The translations under genes and the position numbers were made by a program. DNA of 64,000 nucleotides from an uncultured Roseateles sp. (lineage in GTDB: Bacteria > Pseudomonadota > Gammaproteobacteria > Burkholderiales > Burkholderiaceae_C): the NCBI RefSeq assembly GCF_963422335.1, contig NZ_OY729424.1, forward strand, positions 1,116,001 through 1,180,000, written 5' to 3'. Every line of letters begins with the position of its first letter. The first letter of the stretch is position 1. Of the stretch, positions 7,883-15,093 are shown one piece after another. The notes beneath the pieces are model-generated. The model saw nothing but the letters and a program-made list of their open reading frames with translations, was not told the DNA's origin and did not search any database.

Positions 7883-9802
7883 ATGCTTGCTTTTGACAGC
7901 CCCAGGCTGATCGCCGACATCGGCGGCACCTATGCCCGCTTTGCACTGGAGACGGCCCAGGGCGAGTTCAGCCATGTGCAGTCGCTGCGCTGCGCCGACT
8001 ACAGCGACTTCCATGCTGCGGTGAAGGCCTATCTGGCGATGCTGCCGCCGGTGCATGTGGAGCACGCGGGGGTGGCGATTGCCAACCCGGTCGACGGCGA
8101 TCAGGTGCGCATGACCAACTACCACTGGCAGTTCTCGATCGAGCAGATGCGCCAGCAGCTGGGCCTGGACACCCTGGTGGTGGTCAATGACTTCACCGCG
8201 CTGGCGATGGCCGTGCCGCGGCTGTCGGGCCGCGACCGGCGCCAGATCGGCGGCGGCGACGCCAGCAAGCAGAGTGTGATCGGCGTGCTGGGCCCGGGCA
8301 GCGGCCTCGGTGTGTCGGGTCTGATTCCGGCCGGCGAGGGCTGGGTGGCCCTGGGCACCGAGGGCGGCCACACCAGCTTTGCGCCCCGCGACGAGCGCGA
8401 GATTGCCGTACTGCGCTTCGCCTGGAAGCATTTCGACCATGTGTCTTTCGAGCGCCTGGTCTCCGGCCCCGGCCTGGAGCTGATCTACCGCGCGCTGGCC
8501 GAGCACGCCGGCCTGACTGCGCAGGAGCTGCACGCGCCCGAGATCACCCGGCTGGCGCTGGACGGCGATGACAAGGTCTGCGTCGAAGCCCTGGATGTGT
8601 TCTGCGCCCTGCTGGGCACGGCCGCCGCCAATCTGGCGGTGACCCTGGGCGCTTTGAGCGGCATCTATATCGGCGGCGGCATCGTGCCGCGGCTGGGCGA
8701 GTATTTCGACCGCTCGCCGTTCCGCGCCCGCTTCGAGGACAAGGGCCGCTTCAGCGCCTACGTGGCGGCGATCCCGACCTATGTGATCACCGCCGAGCAC
8801 GCCACTTTCAGCGGTGCCTCGGCGATTCTGGACGCACAGCTGCGCGCACTGAAGACCGAGCCCGGCTCGGCCATCCTGGGCCAGATCCGCCGCGCCCGCA
8901 CCGAGCTGTCACCGGCCGAGTTGCGTGTGGCCGAGCATGTGCTGGCCCATGCCCGCTCGGTGCTGAACGACCCGATTGCCGAGATCGCCCGGGCCGCCCA
9001 GGTCAGCCAGCCGACGGTGATTCGTTTTTGCCGCTCGCTCGGTTGCGAGGGCCTGTCCGACTTCAAGCTGCGCCTGGCCTCCGGCCTGACCGGCACCGTG
9101 CCTGTCACCCACACCCAGGTCACGCAGGACGATTCGATGGTGGAGCTGGGCGCCAAGGTGCTGGGCAATACCGCCTCGGCCATTCTGCAGGTGCGCAGCG
9201 AGCTGAACCGCGACATGATAGACCGCGCGATCCAGCTGCTGATACACGCCAAGCGGGTCGAGTTCTATGCCGTCGGCCACTACGGCGTGGTGGCGCAGGA
9301 CGCGCAGTTCAAGTTCCTGCGCTTCGGCGTCTCCAGCGGCGCCTACACCGACCCGCGCCTGCAGCTGCTCGCCGCCTCGGTGCTGAACCCGGGCGATGTG
9401 GCGGTGATCATCAGCAGCGGCGGCAAGCTGCCCGAGCTGCTGGAAGTGGCCGAGAAGGCGCGCGAGCGCGGTGCGGCCGTGGTGGCCATCACCGCCAGCC
9501 AGTCACCGCTGGCGCGCAAGGCTGATGCGGCGCTGATCGTCGATCACGTCGAAGACGTGGCCACGCATCTGCCCATGGTCAGCCGCATCCTGCACCTGCT
9601 GGTGATAGACATCCTGGCCGTTGGCGTGGCGATGCGGCGCAGCCCCGAGGGCGTGGGCCTGCTCAGCGGCCCGGCCGACGAGCGGCTCGATGAGTCGGAC
9701 GCCAGCGCGGTGAAGCCGCAGCCGCCCACCGGCGCGCGGCGCGCCGCGCCGGGCGTCAGCCTGGCCGGGCCGCTGGCGCGGCTGACCTCACACAGCCGCT
9801 GA
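7883..9802 (+). CDS. Bifunctional glucokinase / HexR (RpiR-family) transcriptional regulator fusion
   Basis: A 639-residue fusion. Residues 1 to about 320 are a complete glucokinase (IADIGGTYARFALE near residue 10, NDFTALAMAVPRL, LGPGSGLGVSG, GTEGGHTSFAP, IYIGGGIVPRLGE). Residues 340 to 400 are an RpiR-type helix-turn-helix (SPAELRVAEHVLA, AQVSQPTVIRFCRSLGCEG), and about 455 to 590 a SIS sugar-phosphate domain (EFYAVGHYGVVAQDAQFK, VIISSGGKLPELLE). The fusion is a known Burkholderiales arrangement. HexR proteins repress hexose genes and are released by 2-keto-3-deoxy-6-phosphogluconate. One chain thus makes glucose-6-phosphate and senses a downstream metabolite. Four matching operators nearby support autoregulation. 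Confidence 0.93.
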   Translation: MLAFDSPRLIADIGGTYARFALETAQGEFSHVQSLRCADYSDFHAAVKAYLAMLPPVHVEHAGVAIANPVDGDQVRMTNYHWQFSIEQMRQQLGLDTLVVVNDFTALAMAVPRLSGRDRRQIGGGDASKQSVIGVLGPGSGLGVSGLIPAGEGWVALGTEGGHTSFAPRDEREIAVLRFAWKHFDHVSFERLVSGPGLELIYRALAEHAGLTAQELHAPEITRLALDGDDKVCVEALDVFCALLGTAAANLAVTLGALSGIYIGGGIVPRLGEYFDRSPFRARFEDKGRFSAYVAAIPTYVITAEHATFSGASAILDAQLRALKTEPGSAILGQIRRARTELSPAELRVAEHVLAHARSVLNDPIAEIARAAQVSQPTVIRFCRSLGCEGLSDFKLRLASGLTGTVPVTHTQVTQDDSMVELGAKVLGNTASAILQVRSELNRDMIDRAIQLLIHAKRVEFYAVGHYGVVAQDAQFKFLRFGVSSGAYTDPRLQLLAASVLNPGDVAVIISSGGKLPELLEVAEKARERGAAVVAITASQSPLARKADAALIVDHVEDVATHLPMVSRILHLLVIDILAVGVAMRRSPEGVGLLSGPADERLDESDASAVKPQPPTGARRAAPGVSLAGPLARLTSHSR

Positions 9803-9806
9803 GATC

Positions 9807-11165
9807 TCAGGCCGCTGCGTTGGCCTGCCGCAGCCGCCGGTGCGCCGCGCGGGCATGGGGCAGCCAGCCCAGCGTGGCCCAGCGGCGCCACATCAAGAGG
9901 CCGCGTATCCATTCGTCGGCGGCGTAGGCGATCCACAGGCCGGTCAGGCCCAGGCCGAAGTGCACGCCCAGCAGCCAGCTGCCGCCGGCCAGCACCAGCA
10001 GCATCGAGGCCGCGCCGGCCACCACCGGATAGCGGGCATCGCCGGCCGCGCGCAAGGCATTGATGACGACCAGATTGAAGGTGCGGCCCGGCTCCAGCAG
10101 CACGGTGATCCACATCAACCGGGTGCCGGTGGCGATGATCTGCGGGTCCTGCGTGAACCAGCCCAGCATCCAGGGCGCGGCCAGCGCGGCGCCCAGCGCC
10201 ACCATCGTGCTGACCGCCAGCCCGCGCGCCAGCGCCCGCCGCACCAGCCGGTGCGCTTCGTGCAGACGCCCGGCACCGATCATGTGGCCGACGACGATCT
10301 CCACCGCAAAGCCGGTGGCCAGGCCGAACAGCAGCACGCCATACATCAGCTGCAGCGCATAGGCCTGCGTGGCCAGCGCCTGGGCGCCGAGCAGGGCCGC
10401 CACCGCGACGCTGACCATGAAGGCCAGCCGGTAGGCGACGTTCTCGGCCGCGCCGGGCAGGCCGATGTGCAGCACCGCGGCCAGCTCGCGCCGGGGCAGG
10501 TGCCACCAGTCGCTGGCCAGCGGGCGTATGCCCAACCGCGTGCGCCACAGCCACAGGTGCAGCGCCAGGCCCAGCGCGCGGCTGATCGCCAGCGCCACCG
10601 CGAAGCCGGGCAAACCCATGGACTGCATCAAGGGCCAGGCCAGGGCCAGATGGCAGACATGCATGGCCACGAACACGGCCAGCGTGTCGCGGGTGCGCAG
10701 ATGGGCGCGCATCACGCTGGCCATCGAGGCATTCCAGGCATCGAACAGCATTGCCAGGCTCAACGACTGCAGAAACACGGTGGCCAGAGGCAGCACCTCG
10801 GCCGGGGCATTCATCAAGCGCAGCAGCGGCCCGGCGCCCACCAGCGCCAGCAGGGCGGTGCCCAGGCCTATCCAGCTGCTGGCGCCCAGCACCGCGCGGG
10901 CCACCTGGTCGGCGGTGTCGCGCCGGCCGCCGCCCAGGCTTTGCGTGACCACCACGCTGACCCCGGCGCCGATGATGCGGAACAGGATGAACAGCGTGGC
11001 CGAGACCTGGTTGGCCAGTGCGAAGGCGCCGCCGGCGCTGTCGGACATGCGCCCGGCCAGCACCGTGCCGACCATGCCCACGGCAATGGCCAGCCACAGT
11101 TCGAGAAACAGGGGCCAGGCCAGCGAGAGCAGGCGGGGCGACGCGGCATGGGGTGCTGATGACAT
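9807..11165 (-). CDS. MATE-family multidrug/metabolite exporter
   Basis: A 452-residue polytopic inner-membrane protein with the twelve-helix pattern and internal duplication of the MATE family. LPLATVFLQSLSLAML and PGAAENVAYRLAFM are characteristic stretches. MATE proteins export cationic compounds using Na+ or H+ gradients. I chose the start at 11165 because the first helix (LSLAWPLFLELWLAI) then lies close to the N terminus. In-frame ATGs at 11174, 11177 and 11231 exist, but the last would overlap creB. It converges with the glucokinase-HexR gene (4-base gap) and is divergent from creB, which gives no firm clue to substrate. Confidence 0.87.
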   Translation of the reverse strand: MSSAPHAASPRLLSLAWPLFLELWLAIAVGMVGTVLAGRMSDSAGGAFALANQVSATLFILFRIIGAGVSVVVTQSLGGGRRDTADQVARAVLGASSWIGLGTALLALVGAGPLLRLMNAPAEVLPLATVFLQSLSLAMLFDAWNASMASVMRAHLRTRDTLAVFVAMHVCHLALAWPLMQSMGLPGFAVALAISRALGLALHLWLWRTRLGIRPLASDWWHLPRRELAAVLHIGLPGAAENVAYRLAFMVSVAVAALLGAQALATQAYALQLMYGVLLFGLATGFAVEIVVGHMIGAGRLHEAHRLVRRALARGLAVSTMVALGAALAAPWMLGWFTQDPQIIATGTRLMWITVLLEPGRTFNLVVINALRAAGDARYPVVAGAASMLLVLAGGSWLLGVHFGLGLTGLWIAYAADEWIRGLLMWRRWATLGWLPHARAAHRRLRQANAAA

Positions 11166-11222
11166 GGCGGGCATCATGCCTTGGCTCAAGGGCGCGGCGC
11201 ATCGTCTGCGTATGATTTGCCC

Positions 11223-11960
11223 ATGAGCCATGTGCCCTCAATGCCGATGATGAAACCGCTGATACTGATCGTCGAAGACGAGCCCGGCATTGCCGACACC
11301 TTGCAATACGCGCTGCGCACCGATGGCTTCGAGGCCTTGTGGTGCGCTACAGCCGAGGCGGCTCTCGCGGCGGTGGCCCAGCGCGTGCCGGCGCTGATCA
11401 TTCTCGATGTCGGCCTGCCCGATATGAATGGCTTCGAGCTGTTCAAGCGGCTGCGCCAGAGCCTGATCGAGGTGCCGGTGGTCTTTCTGACCGCACGCGG
11501 CGCCGAGATCGACCGCGTCGTCGGCCTGGAACTGGGCGCCGACGACTATGTGGCCAAGCCCTTCTCGCCGCGCGAGCTGGTGGCGCGGGTGCGCACCGTG
11601 CTGCGCCGGGCCGGCAAGAGCGCTGCGGTGCCCGCGCCCAGCCCGGTGTTCGAGCTCGACGAAGGCCGCCGCCAGATCCGCTTCTATGGACGGCCGCTGG
11701 ACCTGTCGCGCTACGAGTTCGGCCTGCTGAAGGCCTTGATGCGCCGCCCCGGCCATGTGCTCACCCGCGATGCCCTGCTGGCCCAGGTCTGGGACGACCA
11801 CAGCGACAGCCTGGACCGCACCGTCGATGCCCATGTGAAGACCTTGCGCGCCAAGCTGAAGGTGATCGCCCCGCAGCTGGAGGCCATACGCACGCATCGC
11901 GGCACCGGCTACGCGCTGGCCGAAGACCTGCCAGCCGCCCCTCACTTGGCGCCGAACTGA
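11223..11960 (+). CDS. creB: CreB, OmpR-family response regulator
   Basis: A 245-residue regulator with an N-terminal receiver (ILIVEDEP acidic pocket, phospho-acceptor D62 in ILDVGLPD, lysine in DDYVAKPFSPREL) and a C-terminal winged helix (LSRYEFGLLKAL, RTVDAHVKTLRAKL, HRGTGYAL). The start at 11223 puts the receiver at residue 12; an upstream in-frame alternative at 11181 adds 14 unconserved residues. It is assigned CreB because it is followed directly by a CreC-type kinase and CreD. In E. coli, CreB activates creD through TTCAC-N6-TTCAC boxes, and such a box is present at 13403. It is divergent from the MATE gene. Confidence 0.9.
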   Translation: MSHVPSMPMMKPLILIVEDEPGIADTLQYALRTDGFEALWCATAEAALAAVAQRVPALIILDVGLPDMNGFELFKRLRQSLIEVPVVFLTARGAEIDRVVGLELGADDYVAKPFSPRELVARVRTVLRRAGKSAAVPAPSPVFELDEGRRQIRFYGRPLDLSRYEFGLLKALMRRPGHVLTRDALLAQVWDDHSDSLDRTVDAHVKTLRAKLKVIAPQLEAIRTHRGTGYALAEDLPAAPHLAPN

Positions 11961-11969
11961 GACAGCCGC

Positions 11970-13400
11970 TTGAGCCAGCGCAACCGCGTCTTCGTCGCCG
12001 TCCTGCTGGCCTATGCCTTGGGCCTGGCGCTGCTGATGTGGCGCCTGCTCGGCGACATCGACCCGCGCTACCGGGAGTCGGCCGAGGAGTCCATGGTCGA
12101 GACGGCCCATCTGATGGCCAGCCTGATCGAGCAGCAGTCGGCCGATGGCATCAACACCAAGGCGCTGAAGCCGGTGTTCCAGTCGCTGCACGAGCGCCGC
12201 ATCAAGGCCGACATCTTCGGCTTCGAGAAGACCCGCATCGAGCTGCGCGCCACCGTGGTGGACGCCACCGGTCGGGTGCTGTTCGACTCGACCGGCCGTT
12301 TCGAGGGCGCCGATTTCTCGCAGTGGCGCGACGTCAAGCTGGCACTGGCCGGCGAGTACGGCGCAAGGGCGACGCTCGATGTCGAGGGCCAGCCGAACAC
12401 CTCGGTGATGTATGTGGCCGCGCCGATACGGCTGCAGGGCCGCATTGCCGGCGCGGTGACGGTGGGCAAGCCGACGCAGAGCTTCGGCCAGTTCGTGCAG
12501 GCCGCGCGGCAGAAGACCCTGCTGGTGGGCCTGACCTCGGTGGCCGCCGTGCTGGTGCTGATGCTGATCCTCTCGGTCTGGCTGGTGCGTCCCTGGGGCT
12601 TCGCGGCCGACTATCTGCGCTTTGTGCGCGCCCAGCGCAGCTTCAGCCTGCCGCGGCTGTCGCGCCGCGCCTGGGGCACCTTGGGCGCGGCCTATGCCGA
12701 GATGCGCGACGCACTGGCCGGCCGCAACTATGTGGCCGACTATGTGCAGACCTTGACGCACGAGTTGAAAAGCCCGCTGTCGGCGATACGCGGCGCGGCC
12801 GAGCTGCTGCATGAGCCCATGGCCGACAGCGACCGCCAGCGCTTCGTGATCAATATCGAGCGCGAGACCCAGCGCATCCAGGAGCTGGTCGACCGGATGA
12901 TGGAGCTGGCCGCGCTGGAGTCGCGCCGCAGCCTGGAGCATCCGCAGCCGGTGGCGCTGCGCGCGCTGCTGGACGAGGTCTGCGCCAGCGGCGCGGCCGC
13001 GGGCGCGCCGCGCCGCATCCAGGTGCAGCTGCTGGCCGGCGACGATGCACAGGTGCTCGGCGACGCCTTCCTGCTGCGCCGCGCGGTCGGCAATCTGCTC
13101 GACAACGCGCTGGACTTCTCGCCCGCCGGCGGCCTGATCACCGTCGGCCTGCAGCTGCATGCCCGCCGCGCCGACGTGGTCGTGCAAGACCAGGGCCCCG
13201 GCATCCCCGACTATGCCGACGACAAGGTGTTCGAGAAGTTCTACTCGCTGGCCCGCCCCCACACCCAGCGCAAGAGCACCGGCCTGGGCCTGCCCTTTGT
13301 CAAGGAGATTGCGGCACTGCACGACGGCCGCGTCAGCCTGCGCAATGCGGAGGGTGGCGGGGCAGTGGCCGTGCTGTCCCTGCCCCGGCTGATGGGCTGA
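11970..13400 (+). CDS. creC: CreC, sensor histidine kinase
   Basis: A 476-residue membrane kinase. Helix one spans residues 7-26 (FVAVLLAYALGLALLMW), then a periplasmic sensor region of about 160 residues and helix two near 186-206. The phospho-acceptor is H264 in LTHELKSPLSAIRG, followed by an ATPase domain with NLLDNALDFSP (N box), QGPGIPDYADDKVFEKF (G1/F boxes) and STGLGLPFVKEIAALHDG (G2). It starts with TTG at 11970, nine bases after creB stops; I see no better start, and the N terminus matches the usual CreC opening. It should phosphorylate CreB. CreBC responds to growth conditions in enterobacteria and to PBP4 inhibition in Pseudomonas. Confidence 0.92.
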   Translation: MSQRNRVFVAVLLAYALGLALLMWRLLGDIDPRYRESAEESMVETAHLMASLIEQQSADGINTKALKPVFQSLHERRIKADIFGFEKTRIELRATVVDATGRVLFDSTGRFEGADFSQWRDVKLALAGEYGARATLDVEGQPNTSVMYVAAPIRLQGRIAGAVTVGKPTQSFGQFVQAARQKTLLVGLTSVAAVLVLMLILSVWLVRPWGFAADYLRFVRAQRSFSLPRLSRRAWGTLGAAYAEMRDALAGRNYVADYVQTLTHELKSPLSAIRGAAELLHEPMADSDRQRFVINIERETQRIQELVDRMMELAALESRRSLEHPQPVALRALLDEVCASGAAAGAPRRIQVQLLAGDDAQVLGDAFLLRRAVGNLLDNALDFSPAGGLITVGLQLHARRADVVVQDQGPGIPDYADDKVFEKFYSLARPHTQRKSTGLGLPFVKEIAALHDGRVSLRNAEGGGAVAVLSLPRLMG

Positions 13401-13402
13401 AC

Positions 13403-13418
13403 TTCACAGAGACTTCAC
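13403..13418 (+). promoter_or_regulatory. cre tag: CreB-binding direct repeat
   Basis: TTCAC-AGAGAC-TTCAC matches the E. coli CreB box TTCACNNNNNNTTCAC exactly. It starts three bases after the creC stop codon and lies about 93 bases before the small ORF that precedes creD, the gene most strongly activated by CreB in E. coli. Confidence 0.85.
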
Positions 13419-13510
13419 ACAGGCCGAAAAGGCTTCTTACGGCGTTCTCCGAGCCGGCCGATGCTGAGCAGCGTCATCACTCAGTAAAACGCTTGCTCGG
13501 GGAGAACACC

Positions 13511-13669
13511 ATGTCGAAGAGAACTCAGCGCTTTTTGCAGCGCCTCATGCCCTGGTCGCTGACGGCCAGATTCCTGTTGTGCAGCGCCATCTGCATCGTC
13601 GCCGCCGCGCTATGTGTGCTCGGCGCCCAGGCGCAGGGCCTGGCTGTCACCGTGGCGGGTGCGGCATGA
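13511..13669 (+). CDS. 52-residue single-pass membrane protein upstream of creD
   Basis: A short frame begins at ATG 13511 with a strong ribosome-binding site (GGGGAG, 7 bases before). It encodes 52 residues: a basic head (SKRTQRFLQRL), a hydrophobic helix (RFLLCSAICIVAAALCVLG) and a short Ala/Gly tail. Its TGA at 13667-13669 overlaps the ATG of creD at 13666, a four-base ATGA overlap typical of translational coupling. It lies between the cre tag and creD, so it is probably the first translated product of the CreB-activated transcript. It could be a small inner-membrane partner of CreD or only a coupling leader. I know of no named family for it. Confidence 0.65.
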   Translation: MSKRTQRFLQRLMPWSLTARFLLCSAICIVAAALCVLGAQAQGLAVTVAGAA

Positions 13670-15066
13670 TGAGGTTCCCGGTGCTGACCAAGGCCGCGGC
13701 GCTGATCGCCGTGCTGCTGGCGCTGATGATGGCGCTGTCGTCGGTGACCGGCATCGTCCGGGAGCGCGAATCGCGGCTGCGCGAAGCCCAGGCCAGCGTG
13801 GCCGACGGGCTGGCCGGCGCGCAAACGCTGCTGGGCCCGGTGCTGCGAAGGGCCTGCGACGAGCGCTGGGACGTGATGCAGGGCGAGGGCAAGGAGCGCC
13901 AGCTGGTGACCGAGCGGCGCGACTTCGTGCTGACCAGCCTGCCGGCCACCCTGGACATCAAGGCCAAGGCCGATATCGCGCCGCGCTACCGCGGCATCTT
14001 CAAGGTCAATACCTACACCCTGGGCAGCACATTCAGCGCGCAATGGGCCGACCTGGGCGCGCTGCGCCCCCGCGCCGAGCATGCCGGCGGGCGGCTGCAC
14101 TGCGAGCCGCCGCAGGTGTTCGTGGCCGTTGGCGACGCGCGCGGCATACGCGTGGCAACCGTCACGGCCAATCAACAGGCGCTGGCCATACTGCCGGGCA
14201 CCGGCCATGGCAAGCAGGGGCGCGGCTTTCATGCTCAGCTGCCGGTCGAATGGGTGGACAACAGCGCCGCGCCGCTGAAGCTCAGCGTCGGGCTGGATCT
14301 GGTCGGCACCGGCACGCTGGCCTTTGCGCCGCTGGGCGAAATCACGCAGCTGGAGCTGCGCTCCGATTGGCCCCATCCTTCGTTCGGGGGCCGGTTCTTG
14401 CCCAGCAAGCGTGAAGTCACCGCCAAGGGCTTCACCGCGAACTGGCAGCTCAGCGCGCTGGCCACCACGGCGCCGCAGGAGCTGCTCGCCGGCTCCGGCC
14501 TCTGCGCCTTTGGCGACATGGGCACGGAAAACAACAAGACGCCCTGCATCGAAACCTTCGGCCTGAGCTTCATGGACCCGATCAGCGTCTATTCGCTCAG
14601 CGACCGCGCCACCAAATACGGCCTGCTCTTCATCGCCCTGAGCTTTGTCGCCGTCGGCCTGGTCGAGGTCTTGCGGCGGCTGCGCGTGCACCCCATCCAG
14701 TACCTGTTGGTGGGCTGCGCCTTGAGCGTGTTCTTCCTGCTGCTGGTCAGCCTCAGCGAGCATCTGGCCTTCGAATGGGCTTATCTGGCGGCCAGCGCGG
14801 CCTGCACGGTGTTGCTGGGCTTCTACGGCAGCTTTGTGTTGCGCGGATGGATAGCCGGCCTGGCCTTCGGCGCCGGCATCGCAGCGCTGTTCGGCACGCT
14901 GTACGTGCTGCTGCAGCGCGAGCAGACGGCCCTGGTGCTGGGCTCGCTGCTGATGTTCGTGGTGCTGGCGGTGATCATGGTGGCCACGCGGCGCATCGAC
15001 TGGTATGCCTTGATGACGCAGATGCGTGTTGGGGACGTGCCGGACGTCATGCGGCGCACCACATAA
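13666..15066 (+). CDS. creD: CreD, inner-membrane protein of the Cre regulon
   Basis: A 466-residue CreD-family protein. An N-terminal helix (AALIAVLLALMMALSSV) is followed by a large periplasmic domain with RGIFKVNTYT, GLSFMDPISVY and DRATKYGLLFIALSF, which are recognisable CreD segments. The C-terminal third contains about six further helices. The start is ATG 13666 (or the adjacent 13669), overlapping the small ORF stop; an upstream extension to 13579 would run antiparallel to that ORF's reading and looks non-coding. CreD is induced by CreBC; its biochemical role is unclear, with links to envelope integrity and colicin E2 tolerance in E. coli. Confidence 0.9.
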   Translation: MMRFPVLTKAAALIAVLLALMMALSSVTGIVRERESRLREAQASVADGLAGAQTLLGPVLRRACDERWDVMQGEGKERQLVTERRDFVLTSLPATLDIKAKADIAPRYRGIFKVNTYTLGSTFSAQWADLGALRPRAEHAGGRLHCEPPQVFVAVGDARGIRVATVTANQQALAILPGTGHGKQGRGFHAQLPVEWVDNSAAPLKLSVGLDLVGTGTLAFAPLGEITQLELRSDWPHPSFGGRFLPSKREVTAKGFTANWQLSALATTAPQELLAGSGLCAFGDMGTENNKTPCIETFGLSFMDPISVYSLSDRATKYGLLFIALSFVAVGLVEVLRRLRVHPIQYLLVGCALSVFFLLLVSLSEHLAFEWAYLAASAACTVLLGFYGSFVLRGWIAGLAFGAGIAALFGTLYVLLQREQTALVLGSLLMFVVLAVIMVATRRIDWYALMTQMRVGDVPDVMRRTT

Positions 15067-15093
15067 TCGAGCGCATAAACGGGGAGCTGGGTC

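Noticed and set aside
11166..11231. Longer MATE start at 11231
   Set aside because: It would overlap the creB start and adds 22 residues with no conserved character.
13579..13665. N-terminal extension of CreD from 13579
   Set aside because: The extension is Arg/His-rich and lies out of frame with the well-supported 52-residue ORF; a coupled start at 13666 fits better.
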